Origin: CAYQOX01 sp964419335
GTDB taxonomy: Bacteria > Hinthialibacterota > Hinthialibacteria > Hinthialibacterales > Hinthialibacteraceae
NCBI GenBank assembly: GCA_964419335.1
Contig: CAYQOX010000021.1
Span: 1 to 64,000 of the forward strand
Direction of reading: 5' to 3'
DNA length: 64,000 nt
The position numbers and the translations under genes were made by a program. The notes under the pieces are model-generated. The model worked only from the letters and a program-made list of their open reading frames with translations, had not been told where the DNA came from and searched no databases. This document shows positions 33,159 to 42,218 of this stretch, piece after piece (the first letter of the stretch is position 1; every line of letters begins with the position of its first letter).

Positions 33159-34571
33159 TTAAAACGCTTCTTCTTCATACAGTTTTCTTATGTCTTTAAA
33201 GTTGATATCCACTGAATAAATTTGTCCCAAGGCTTCTCGCGCTCTTTCTTTTTCATTCAATTCCAATAATGATTTCCCTAGATAATAATAAACATCTTTT
33301 AACTCTTTGGAAGGAATATGGGAATAGTCACGGTTTTTGAAATACTCGAGGGATTGTTCGTATTGGTGTACTGCGAGTTTTAGATCTCCCTTAGCCCGGA
33401 AGGCTTGCCCCAGCAGGAAATATCCTCGCCCCGCCCAGGAGAGATTGTTGATCAAACGTTGCAAAGTAGGGATAGCCTCATCCACCCTGCCTTGTTGAAT
33501 AAGCAAATTCCCCAACTCGGCGCGTTCTTGATCCGCTTCGGGATGTTCGCGTAGAACATTTTGGAGGATTTGGATCCGGGTTTTCGCATGTTCTATTTTT
33601 ATGCGCTCTACTTCATTGGCGAGGTCACGGCTTTGATCCCCTTCTTGTTTTTTCTTTTGTAGAAATGCAATATGGGCTCTGAGGTATTCATCTTTCAGCT
33701 GCATATCTTCTGGATCGTTCTCATGCAATTCTTCGAATAATTGATTTGCAATTTCGATTTCACCGGATTCCAGCCAAACCCGTGCTTGTTCTCGTTGTGC
33801 TGGGATGAACTCAGGATTTTGATCAAGGATAGGGGCTAAGATCTTATTGGCTTCGTTATATAATTTTCCTTGACGGTAATGAGAAGCGATTTCTACCCCT
33901 AATTCAAGATTCTCCGGTTCTTTTTTATAAGCCTCCAGCATAGTTTCGAGTCGTTCCATGAATTCAGGCGCGCCAGGAGCTTCCCTTTTCTTTTTTTCTA
34001 TTTGGGCGCGTCGTTCCTGCAATTTTTCAGGAATTCCCGCACGCGAATAGGCTTGGGCAGAAATATCGCGAAGCCAGTGAGTGATCCGGTCGTCTTTTGG
34101 ACGCAGCTGCTGTAAGCGCTGGATTTGCTGTGCTGCTTCTTCAAAGCGTTCGAGTTTTACCAGCACTTTGGCGTCTTCTTCAAGGGCATTCGCATGAGTT
34201 GCGTTTTGCTCCAAGGCTTTCTGATAGGCCTGGTGGGCTTCTTCTAAACGCCCTAACGAAGCGACGCATTTGGCATAAGCCATGGTGTGATGGAAATGAT
34301 TAGGATGACCACGATAAAATAATTCCAAGTCCTGGAAGGCCTTATCGTATTTTCCTATTTTTTGGAGAAAATGACCCCGTAAATAGCGATACCCTTTGAC
34401 GATAAAAGAATCGTGCTGGGCGCGGACGACTTCAATATCGCGTAAGCCGGTTTTGGCTTCTTCATTGTGGGGGAAATGTTGGAGGACGAGATTGAAATAC
34501 TGCTCGGCTAAATCAAGTTCCCCTTCCTCCAGGGCTTGGCGTGCTCGTGTATTATAATGCACAGGATCCAT
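33159..34571 (-). CDS. TPR-repeat protein
   Basis: The 470-residue all-helical protein carries many tetratricopeptide repeats, recognisable by ALEEGELDLAEQYFNLVLQHFP-like units at the start and AIPTLQRLINNLSWAGRGYFLLGQAF near the C-terminus, with a charged helical linker around 295-330. No signal peptide or membrane helix is seen, so it is cytoplasmic. It lies 54 bases after the giant C25 protease gene and probably shares its transcript. It may act as an assembly or export adaptor, but that is inference. Confidence 0.75.
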   Translation of the reverse strand: MDPVHYNTRARQALEEGELDLAEQYFNLVLQHFPHNEEAKTGLRDIEVVRAQHDSFIVKGYRYLRGHFLQKIGKYDKAFQDLELFYRGHPNHFHHTMAYAKCVASLGRLEEAHQAYQKALEQNATHANALEEDAKVLVKLERFEEAAQQIQRLQQLRPKDDRITHWLRDISAQAYSRAGIPEKLQERRAQIEKKKREAPGAPEFMERLETMLEAYKKEPENLELGVEIASHYRQGKLYNEANKILAPILDQNPEFIPAQREQARVWLESGEIEIANQLFEELHENDPEDMQLKDEYLRAHIAFLQKKKQEGDQSRDLANEVERIKIEHAKTRIQILQNVLREHPEADQERAELGNLLIQQGRVDEAIPTLQRLINNLSWAGRGYFLLGQAFRAKGDLKLAVHQYEQSLEYFKNRDYSHIPSKELKDVYYYLGKSLLELNEKERAREALGQIYSVDINFKDIRKLYEEEAF

Positions 34572-34625
34572 GGGTTTTCCCTTTCACTCCCCTACTAAAC
34601 AGATAACGTGGAAATAATTCTCTTG

Positions 34626-37600
34626 TCAACGAGAAGGACCAATTTTCACCTTGGGCTTCTCCTCGCGACAAGGTATTACGATTGTAACGTTGCGGAATGT
34701 GGGTGTTTCTGATTGCTGAGTTTCACAAATGAAGTTTACATAATATTGTAAGAAATCTCCTTTGCCTGGGATTCGCAGTTCCCCTTCCTCTCCGGGAATA
34801 TAACGCGACCAAGGAAGGTAGCGAATGCTATTGTCTTCGTTTTGATTCACCCAGCGGGCTCTAAGGTTTAAGGCGGTACCTTCAGGAATATCTGCTTCCC
34901 AAGTTATTTTTGTCATGCCCGCTCCTGAACCTTCTGCGGGGTAATAGGGTGAGAGGTAACCTGCTGAAATGGGTTCTTCCTCTTCTTCCACATGAGTAAA
35001 GACGACATCGCCTAAACTGGTAGATTCTTGACCAGGTACTCCTTTGAAATCAAGCAAAAATGTATCGTTTTCAATATTGAACCGTCCCAGGTAATGAAAG
35101 GCTTTGGGATCCCCCGTCTCTCTATGTACCAATTCTCGAAAATCACGGTCTTTTTGGGTTTTGATCAGAATGGTGTCTGTGGCTCCGCGGGAGAAGGCGG
35201 GACTATAAAGCGTGGCAGAAACATCGTAGATGCCGTTGGGCGCCGGGATTCCTGTCCGGAGTTGCGCAGAGGATCTTAAGGGACTATAAAAAGCGTTGTA
35301 TTTCGTATTCCATTGCCATTTCGTTGAAGGAGAGCCGTACGTATAACTGTTTTTATCTTCAACAAAGGAAGGGATGATACGCTGGACGACCTCGTCCAAA
35401 TTTCCCTTCATAAACAATTGTTCGCGGTATTCGTCGTAAAGAATATATTCCCCATAACCCGCAAGAAATTCATTCTTGGATTGGACGGTATAGACTCGTT
35501 GATTGTTTTCTAACGGGGCTTGGGGCATCCGCAATTGTAGATAAAGGCGTTTCTGGTTACTTTGATTGTTTCCCGCTTCGGTGGTTTCGTTTTTCTCAGC
35601 GATAAGGTCATATTTATCGACGTGTGTATGCATAACATTCTTGGCTGTGTAGAGAGGGACATCAAAACTGGTCTCCCGTCGGGACCCTGCAGGGATTTCA
35701 TCAATAAACTCAGTCAATTCTTCGTCGTTATAAATCATCGATGTCCGCACATATTCTGCTTTTGTATCACCGCGGTTGGCGACCTGGGCTGTTAGTTCGG
35801 CTGATTGCCCCCACAGAGGTATCCCGTCTTCTGCATCGACGGTCATCCAATGGTAACGCCACGGATCCACCGCCAAGTCGGGTAAATCGTGCAGTCTGAT
35901 GGTGTAGCGGATTTCATTATTATCTTCCCCTAGTTCCTTGATGGTATTATTGGGATCAACGATGAAATGAATATCATGGTGCCCCAATCCTTCATAGGAA
36001 TAAGGATCCCATACAATTTCAACCTCCTTGGATTCCCCCGGATCAAGCCGGGGGATCGTTACTCGCCAATTACGGTTATCAAAGCGTTTAAGACGTTGTT
36101 GTAAGGATTTATCCCCGTCGTAGGCTTCGACAGAGATATCTTTCGCAGGGCCTTCGCCGATATTCCATACCAGAGTCTTGAGATAAACAGTTTGTCCCAG
36201 GACGGGTTTTTCGGGAGAGACGGTAACATCGTTTTCAGCCATCGCGAGATCCGGTTGGCCTAGTACAGTAATCGGAAAGGTGTATTGATTTTCTTCATCT
36301 TCATTTGTGATGTGGATTGTATATTCGTAATCCCCTGGTTCAGGCAAAGTAATGCTGAATTCGAAATTCCGGTTTTGTTCGGGATGCATGGTATATTGTT
36401 TTGTTCCGGTTGCCGATCCCGGTCCTGAGATGGCTACTTGCACGGTGTGACTGGCGGATTTCGAAAGATTATGCACTGGAATATGAAAACGAGCGATTTG
36501 GTTGGCGGTGAGTAATTCTGGATAGGAGGTGATCATCCCGGTTAATGGAACGACTGCGGGAGAAGGATTTTCATCGTAAGGAATCGCAAGTTGATCGCTC
36601 GTTTCTGATGGAGGAATCCCTTGGGAAATATCTTCTAGGAGGGCAATGTAGGCTGTATGTGTTTCATCAGGCCATGTTCCTTTCCATTCGACTGAAGTTT
36701 TTTGCTGAGCTTCCACTGTATCGACCGTTATTGTTTCCTGTACCTCGCCCATGGTCAGTTCACACTGGACATCATACAACGTGAAATTGGAGGGGTTATC
36801 GATCTCGAATTGAATCACGGCTTCTTGTTCATTGACTTCCAGGTTGCCTTCTTCCAGCGTAAGTTCAGGTTTTAACTGAGGAATTTCAATTCCTCCCCAG
36901 GCGTCCATCTTTTCTTCTTCATTCCAGGCATAGAGGCGAATGAAAGCAGTCGAAGAATCGATTTCGGGCATGGAAATCTCAAAACGATGTTCAAGGGTTC
37001 CTTCTTCGAAGTCCAATGGATCACTTTCATAAATGAATTCATCATCGATGTTCATAGAAAGCACCGCTTTCCCTTGTTGCATCGTATCGAATGAAGTCTC
37101 GAGCCGAAATTCATGCTCCAATCCTGGCAGAAATAAATTCGGCTGAACTTCCATCGGTACTCGTTCCTTGGGCATTTGTATTTGTACGGCTGGGTCGCCA
37201 AAAAGGATGTATTGATTAATCAGGTCGGGTGAGCGGCGTGATTGCATATATTCATTTTTTGTAAAGGTGGTGGCTTCACCTACGCGAGTGAGGCCATCTT
37301 CGATCGTATTGCGCATAAAGAAATGGGACATCATCACGTGTTCGTCTGTGGTTCCCTCATCGCTCGGTGCCCAAATGGCAATCCCGCCTCGATCCGGGTG
37401 ACGTAAAAATTCTTCAGAAAGGCATACGTTAAAGGGAGAAATATGGAAATTCAGATAGCCCGTTTTACAGGACCAATTTAGAATCACCGGAAAACGGTCG
37501 TTGGGTGCGAGTTCCAGTACATTGCTATAGATCTTATCGGTACCGTAAAACAACCGCTCATGGGACCATAGTTGATTTCCACCATGACCGATATATTGCA

Positions 37601-40085
37601 CGATATTTTGTCCTTGATCGAAGGCATCAATCAGCGCCAGCGTGGCTTTGGGGCTATATTTTTTGTTGAGATACTCCTGAGCTTTAGGATCGGGATTGTC
37701 TACATTACGGTGGTAAAGATAGGGATTGGTTACATGAGGATGATCGATTTGATTAACGTATTCGGGTTTAATTTGAGGAGATAGACTGTGATTGGTTAGA
37801 TCGACGCTATACCGTTCAAAAAGATTATCGGCGATAAATAAATTGCGGGTTTTCCATAGTCCGACAGGGGCTTCGTCTTCATAGGTCGCCAGTTTGGTGA
37901 CGTAATTTTCCATCTCTTCCGGTTTACGAACAGAAATTCGACCAACAATTACATCCGAGAAATAATCGTTCCCATCTCCCCAAAGGTAGGCATACCATTC
38001 ATCCGATCCATAACGCTGAGGATTTTTTACAGGACTTTCTGTAGGGATTTGATCTACAACACCATAGCCCAATCGGTCGCGATGATCCCAGTTGGAATCT
38101 CCGACTAAAACGACAAATTCAGGAGATACCCCTTCCCATTCCGACTGTCCATACCGTAAGAAATTTTTGATGGCATCTATGTGAGGGTAGCCAAAATTAA
38201 ATTCATCATAAATATCCTGGACATCGGTTAATAAAACCTCGAATCCGTCTTCCATGCGGCGTTGGGCTAGTTTCTTGGCGCCTTCCAATAAATCCTTGTG
38301 AGCAATGAGAATGTAATTGTATCCTTGATCCTTTCGCCGGAGCGAAGAAGGATAATCCAATTCGATATCCCAGGGGTCTTCGATTTCTTCGTCCCTTTGG
38401 ATTTCAAGACGATCCCATGAGTTTTCAGGTAAAGGAAATGCACCTTCGGGCGGTTGATCAAAAGACCAGCGAGACACAACTTGATCCTCGTGAATCACCC
38501 AGCCATGCCAATTCTTCATGGAGACCAGTTTTTTATCGGTAGGTTTAAACGCGATGGCAGAGGTTTCTTCATCGACCACATCGCGATGGAGGGTTTGTTT
38601 TCCTAAACTAAGATAGAGGGAGCGTGGATAGGTGATTTGGATAAATTTTATGAAGACAAAAGGCTCGTGTCCCATCTTGTCGCTCATACTCCGTTCAATC
38701 ATGCTAATCTCTTCTGGTTGTTTCTCTGAAACGATGTAGATTTGGGTCGCGTTGTATACTTCATCCGCCGAGGCTTCCATTTGGATGGTGGTGGCCGAGT
38801 CGACGCTGATCGAGTAATGTTGGGTCGCTTCTCCGATTTGCACAGAAAATCCATAATTCTTCCGCGTATTGTTTTGAAGATGCATCTCAAACTGAATATC
38901 CTCGGAGGTGGCCATGTGGGTAAGATTGACTGGAACTGATTTTTCCTTCTCATCCAAGGCCTCGAAGTACCATCCAAATTGACCACGTTTTTCTTTGACC
39001 AACATTTGTTCAGCGTCATATCTTTCCCGATCCCGATAGGTGGCGTTTCCTTCAGAGACCCACTCGATGGACGGATCGGTTATCCGTTTGGGTTTTTCAG
39101 ACAGGGAGTTCCAGGTTAGAAAGTAGGGAGTGTCTTGAGTATATTCGGACTCGGAGACTTTGCCATAAAAATAAATCGCATCGGATTCACCCATGCGTTG
39201 GTCTCCATCGTCCACGATGAAGAGAGGTTGTTCTTCTCCTTTGTGCCATAGGCGTAGTTGATCCAACGCAATGAGTTGCGGATCCAGACCTTCGATTTGC
39301 AGGTCCTGCCAACGGATGGCTTTCATTCCCTCATGACGCACTAGGACACGCAATGCTTTCTTACGTGGGTAGACCTCGTCGCTCGCGTGGTTAATTCGTT
39401 CTCCTTCGGCCACATAACCTACACTTTGAGGATGAAATCCTTGCTCGCGTTCTTTCGTTGGAATAGAGCGTTTACGTCTTAACGAAGGAACATCCTCCGC
39501 ATTGATGAATAGGTTTTTGTATAACTTAGTATATCCTGCATCCACGGAGGTTTGTTCAATAGGTTTGTATTCGGAAGCGTTCTTCCATGTGATTTCAAAC
39601 ACAAGTTGGTTCAACGACAACTTGTCACGGTTATATCGTGACTGATCGGTACCATTCAAAATAGTCGCGTTTGAGCTAATGACAATACTCAGAACATCCA
39701 CTTCTTGATAACGGTATCTTTCTGCTTTTATTGCTCTTTTCACTAGACGTTCATGTTCTTCTTTTTCTTCGGCTGAGAGTTGAGAAGAGATCGACTCTTT
39801 TTCGAATTCACGGTTTTTATAAATATCAAAATGCCATGAAACTATATTGAGCTCATAGTCTGCGTGGGGTGGAATACCGATATAGACATTTTCATCGCTC
39901 CGATAAAGCGGATCCTTTTCACTAAAACGATAAAGCACACGTGCATGGGAAGCGTCGGATTCCAATAACGTAAATCGAGGATTTTCAGAAGGAGGGTAAG
40001 TAATATCACGCCAACTGGCTTGAGAGAAAGATGCGAAGACGGTAACGAGCAATCCAATCCATGAAAGAAGTTTGAAGCATTTCAT
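34626..40085 (-). CDS. Giant gingipain-like (peptidase C25) secreted protease
   Basis: The 1819-residue protein has a signal peptide (about 1-23), a long N-terminal region, and a peptidase C25 domain over about 610-1010. The catalytic pair is clear: His834 in VQYIGHGGNQ and Cys873 in NWSCKTGY, and the domain contains FVVLVGDSNWD. Downstream are beta-sandwich regions including two CARDB-like modules (about 1279-1400 and 1400-1500). No type IX secretion C-terminal sorting domain is recognised, although C25 proteases of Bacteroidetes use that route. AGAGGAAA precedes the ATG. The following TPR gene is probably co-transcribed. Substrates are unknown. Confidence 0.85.
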   Translation of the reverse strand: MKCFKLLSWIGLLVTVFASFSQASWRDITYPPSENPRFTLLESDASHARVLYRFSEKDPLYRSDENVYIGIPPHADYELNIVSWHFDIYKNREFEKESISSQLSAEEKEEHERLVKRAIKAERYRYQEVDVLSIVISSNATILNGTDQSRYNRDKLSLNQLVFEITWKNASEYKPIEQTSVDAGYTKLYKNLFINAEDVPSLRRKRSIPTKEREQGFHPQSVGYVAEGERINHASDEVYPRKKALRVLVRHEGMKAIRWQDLQIEGLDPQLIALDQLRLWHKGEEQPLFIVDDGDQRMGESDAIYFYGKVSESEYTQDTPYFLTWNSLSEKPKRITDPSIEWVSEGNATYRDRERYDAEQMLVKEKRGQFGWYFEALDEKEKSVPVNLTHMATSEDIQFEMHLQNNTRKNYGFSVQIGEATQHYSISVDSATTIQMEASADEVYNATQIYIVSEKQPEEISMIERSMSDKMGHEPFVFIKFIQITYPRSLYLSLGKQTLHRDVVDEETSAIAFKPTDKKLVSMKNWHGWVIHEDQVVSRWSFDQPPEGAFPLPENSWDRLEIQRDEEIEDPWDIELDYPSSLRRKDQGYNYILIAHKDLLEGAKKLAQRRMEDGFEVLLTDVQDIYDEFNFGYPHIDAIKNFLRYGQSEWEGVSPEFVVLVGDSNWDHRDRLGYGVVDQIPTESPVKNPQRYGSDEWYAYLWGDGNDYFSDVIVGRISVRKPEEMENYVTKLATYEDEAPVGLWKTRNLFIADNLFERYSVDLTNHSLSPQIKPEYVNQIDHPHVTNPYLYHRNVDNPDPKAQEYLNKKYSPKATLALIDAFDQGQNIVQYIGHGGNQLWSHERLFYGTDKIYSNVLELAPNDRFPVILNWSCKTGYLNFHISPFNVCLSEEFLRHPDRGGIAIWAPSDEGTTDEHVMMSHFFMRNTIEDGLTRVGEATTFTKNEYMQSRRSPDLINQYILFGDPAVQIQMPKERVPMEVQPNLFLPGLEHEFRLETSFDTMQQGKAVLSMNIDDEFIYESDPLDFEEGTLEHRFEISMPEIDSSTAFIRLYAWNEEEKMDAWGGIEIPQLKPELTLEEGNLEVNEQEAVIQFEIDNPSNFTLYDVQCELTMGEVQETITVDTVEAQQKTSVEWKGTWPDETHTAYIALLEDISQGIPPSETSDQLAIPYDENPSPAVVPLTGMITSYPELLTANQIARFHIPVHNLSKSASHTVQVAISGPGSATGTKQYTMHPEQNRNFEFSITLPEPGDYEYTIHITNEDEENQYTFPITVLGQPDLAMAENDVTVSPEKPVLGQTVYLKTLVWNIGEGPAKDISVEAYDGDKSLQQRLKRFDNRNWRVTIPRLDPGESKEVEIVWDPYSYEGLGHHDIHFIVDPNNTIKELGEDNNEIRYTIRLHDLPDLAVDPWRYHWMTVDAEDGIPLWGQSAELTAQVANRGDTKAEYVRTSMIYNDEELTEFIDEIPAGSRRETSFDVPLYTAKNVMHTHVDKYDLIAEKNETTEAGNNQSNQKRLYLQLRMPQAPLENNQRVYTVQSKNEFLAGYGEYILYDEYREQLFMKGNLDEVVQRIIPSFVEDKNSYTYGSPSTKWQWNTKYNAFYSPLRSSAQLRTGIPAPNGIYDVSATLYSPAFSRGATDTILIKTQKDRDFRELVHRETGDPKAFHYLGRFNIENDTFLLDFKGVPGQESTSLGDVVFTHVEEEEEPISAGYLSPYYPAEGSGAGMTKITWEADIPEGTALNLRARWVNQNEDNSIRYLPWSRYIPGEEGELRIPGKGDFLQYYVNFICETQQSETPTFRNVTIVIPCREEKPKVKIGPSR

Positions 40086-40130
40086 AAATAATTTCCTCTA
40101 CAATTGTATGAACAATGGTTTTAATTATAT

Positions 40131-40166
40131 AATTCGCGCTCCTTCCAAGAGAAAGAAGCGCGAATT
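40131..40166 (-). terminator. Terminator-like hairpin after argC
   Basis: On the minus strand a 14-bp stem with one G-U pair (10 perfect outer pairs 40157-40166 with 40131-40140) is followed by an AT-rich run rather than a pure T-tract. The G-U pair becomes a mismatch on the other strand, so the minus-strand RNA is the relevant one. It separates argC from the C25 protease gene, whose TATAAT-like box is at 40124-40129. Confidence 0.55.
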
Positions 40167-40200
40167 CATTCGTATTAATGTAAACCATAATGGATTCAGG

Positions 40201-41241
40201 TTAAAGAAGTCCGGAGGTTTCATCAAATCCCATCATAATATTCATATTTTGTACCGCTTGTCCTGCAGCCCCTTTGGTGAGATTATCTTCTGCCGACACA
40301 AAAATAATTTCACCGGTCATAGCGTCCTCATGCACGGAAATATCGACGAAGTTGGTAAAGCGCACGGCTTGTAAATTTGGCGCTTCACCTAATTCATAAA
40401 TACGTATAAAGGGTTCATCTTTATAGAATGTTTTATAATATTCCCCAATTTGCTGTAAACTCACATGTTCGTTTTTCTGACAATAAATGGTGGAAAGGAT
40501 TCCGCGTTGTATGGGAAGAACATGCGGGACAAACGAAGCCGAGACGGATTTTTTTGTTACTTCTCGTAGGATGGAAACGATTTCTGGAGCGTGTTGATGC
40601 TTTCCTACGCGATAGGCAAAGAAATTTTGGTCTAATTCGGGATGATGGAAAGGCAGTTTGGGGTTCTTTCCTGCTCCGGTAACTCCGGAGGCTGAATTGA
40701 TATGAATGCATGTGGGTTGGATTAAGCCTTCCTTGATCGCAGGATAAAGGCTGAGAATGGCCACCGTGGGGTAGCAGCCGGGATTGGCGATTAACCGCGC
40801 TTTCTTAATTTCGTCACGGGATTGAAGTTCGGGCATACCATAGACGGCCTCTTGGCATAATTCGGGCGAAGTATGTTCTCCCGCATACCAACCTTCACGC
40901 TCCGCGAGGTTCTTAAAGCGATAATCGGCGGAGAGATCAATGACCTTGCAACCTTGATCGAGATAGGCAGGAGCGAGTTTCATGGATACTCCATGCGGGG
41001 TACTGAGAAATACCACCTCTGCTCCCCCCGGATCGGTGGTTGTTTCCTCAGTGACTTGGATGGGGCAGAGGCCACGCATTTCCGGCCAAAAGGCGTGAAG
41101 AGGCTTCGGATCGCCGATTCCTGCCCCAGTCAACGATGTGATTTCTACTTGTGGATGCTTGAGCAGTAAACGAATGAGGTCACCACCCGTGTATCCCGTA
41201 GCCCCGATGATTTTTACCTTGCATTGTTTTGCCTTGTTCAT
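40201..41241 (-). CDS. argC: N-acetyl-gamma-glutamyl-phosphate reductase
   Basis: The 346-residue enzyme reduces N-acetylglutamyl phosphate to the semialdehyde in arginine synthesis. It has the NADP-binding GATGYTGGDLIRLL motif at 13-26, the catalytic Cys156 in IANPGCYPT, and the SGVTGAGK segment. The length is normal for the type 1 enzyme. No other arginine gene is in the window. It diverges from the VOC gene over a 168-base spacer that contains an attenuator-like element on the opposite strand. Confidence 0.95.
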   Translation of the reverse strand: MNKAKQCKVKIIGATGYTGGDLIRLLLKHPQVEITSLTGAGIGDPKPLHAFWPEMRGLCPIQVTEETTTDPGGAEVVFLSTPHGVSMKLAPAYLDQGCKVIDLSADYRFKNLAEREGWYAGEHTSPELCQEAVYGMPELQSRDEIKKARLIANPGCYPTVAILSLYPAIKEGLIQPTCIHINSASGVTGAGKNPKLPFHHPELDQNFFAYRVGKHQHAPEIVSILREVTKKSVSASFVPHVLPIQRGILSTIYCQKNEHVSLQQIGEYYKTFYKDEPFIRIYELGEAPNLQAVRFTNFVDISVHEDAMTGEIIFVSAEDNLTKGAAGQAVQNMNIMMGFDETSGLL

Positions 41242-41289
41242 TTATTTCACCTTGTCTAAATTCGCTGTGCAATCAGTATATCTTCCCGC

Positions 41290-41369
41290 TAGAATACTGT
41301 CAAAACACGAAAGTAGAGGTTTGTGCTCCTACTGGACAAACCCTCCTTTTTTGGAGTACATTACTCTAC
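41290..41369 (+). promoter_or_regulatory. Attenuator-like leader of the VOC gene
   Basis: A TAGAAT -10-like box (41290-41295) precedes two mutually exclusive folds. One is a terminator: 41316-41324 with 41336-41345 (9 bp, one bulged C), then six T at 41347-41352. The other is a long hairpin: 41313-41318 with 41364-41369 (6 bp) and 41323-41329 with 41353-41359 (7 bp including a plus-strand G-U). The second fold uses the 5' arm of the first. Its 3' arm lies beyond the T-tract, so this is not a textbook antiterminator. Confidence 0.5.
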
Positions 41370-41409
41370 AATAATAGATTATCCAAATAATTTGAAAAGG
41401 AGATACATA

Positions 41410-42162
41410 ATGAAGAAACAGATTGTCGTTTTTTGTATTTTCGCGATAGTGGCCGCCACGGGTATGGTGTTTGCCCAGGATGAGAAGGAAAAAGAATTTT
41501 CTCTTAAGACGATTCAAATTGGGATGGTCGTTCACGATTTGGATACTTCCCTCAAATTTTATAAAGACATTTTAGGTTTTAAACAAGTAGGGCGTACCTC
41601 GTTTGATATCGGCGAAGATTTTGCCCGCCGTTCAGGATTAAGCATGGGGGTTCCTTTCCATGTGGAAGTTTTGAAACTGGGCTCGGGAGAAAACGCGACT
41701 GAATTAAAATTAATGTCTTTTGGGGATAAGGTTCCTTCCTACGAGAATGAATACATTTTTAGTCAGACCGGCGTTCAGTATTTAACCATTTTTGTCAAAG
41801 ATCTTGATCCCTTTATCGAGAGCCTACAAGAAAATGACGTTCCTTTCTTGGGAGAGACTCCAACCCATCTTCCTGGTGCGGACGAGGAAGAAAAGAAGTT
41901 TCTCCTCATTAAAGATCCCGATGGAACCTTTCTTGAATTAATCGAGCGTCAATTTGGTGGAGCCGCTGAAACGGGAGAAGCAGTAGAAGAAGCCGCAGAA
42001 GAAGGCACAGAAGAAACCACGATGGAAGAAAAAGCACAAGACGCCTTAGAAGAAGGCTTGAGCGAAGAAGCCGAAAAAGAAGAAGCCAATACGGTCGAAG
42101 AGGCTACTGAAGAAGCCTCCACCGGGGAGGCCTCCGATCAACCTCAAGAAGAGCAAGACTGA
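41410..42162 (+). CDS. Exported VOC/glyoxalase-fold protein with acidic tail
   Basis: The 250-residue protein has a signal peptide (about 1-22) and one glyoxalase/bleomycin-resistance (VOC) domain over about 30-175 (IQIGMVVHDLDTSLKFYKDILGF; IKDPDGTFLELIER). The last 65 residues are low-complexity and dominated by Glu and Ala. The start at 41410 is fixed by AAAAGGAG at 41395-41402; the in-frame upstream ATG at 41323 lies in the leader hairpin. VOC proteins bind metals and small ligands or catalyse isomerisation or dioxygenation. Export and the acidic tail are atypical. A UUCG-capped terminator follows. Confidence 0.8.
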   Translation: MKKQIVVFCIFAIVAATGMVFAQDEKEKEFSLKTIQIGMVVHDLDTSLKFYKDILGFKQVGRTSFDIGEDFARRSGLSMGVPFHVEVLKLGSGENATELKLMSFGDKVPSYENEYIFSQTGVQYLTIFVKDLDPFIESLQENDVPFLGETPTHLPGADEEEKKFLLIKDPDGTFLELIERQFGGAAETGEAVEEAAEEGTEETTMEEKAQDALEEGLSEEAEKEEANTVEEATEEASTGEASDQPQEEQD

Positions 42163-42191
42163 ACTCACGAATAATAACAGAACGGATAGAG

Positions 42192-42218
42192 AAAAGCGTC
42201 TCTTCGGAGGCGCTTTTT
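42192..42218 (+). terminator. Intrinsic terminator with UUCG tetraloop
   Basis: An 11-bp stem (42192-42202 with 42207-42217, one G-U pair) is closed by a TTCG tetraloop and overlaps a T5 run. It ends the VOC gene and overlaps the stop of the convergent epimerase gene. Confidence 0.85.

Noticed and set aside
41970..42150. DNA tandem repeat in the 3' end of the VOC gene as a separate element
   Set aside because: The repetition reflects Glu/Ala codons of the acidic tail and has no regular period; it is part of the reading frame.
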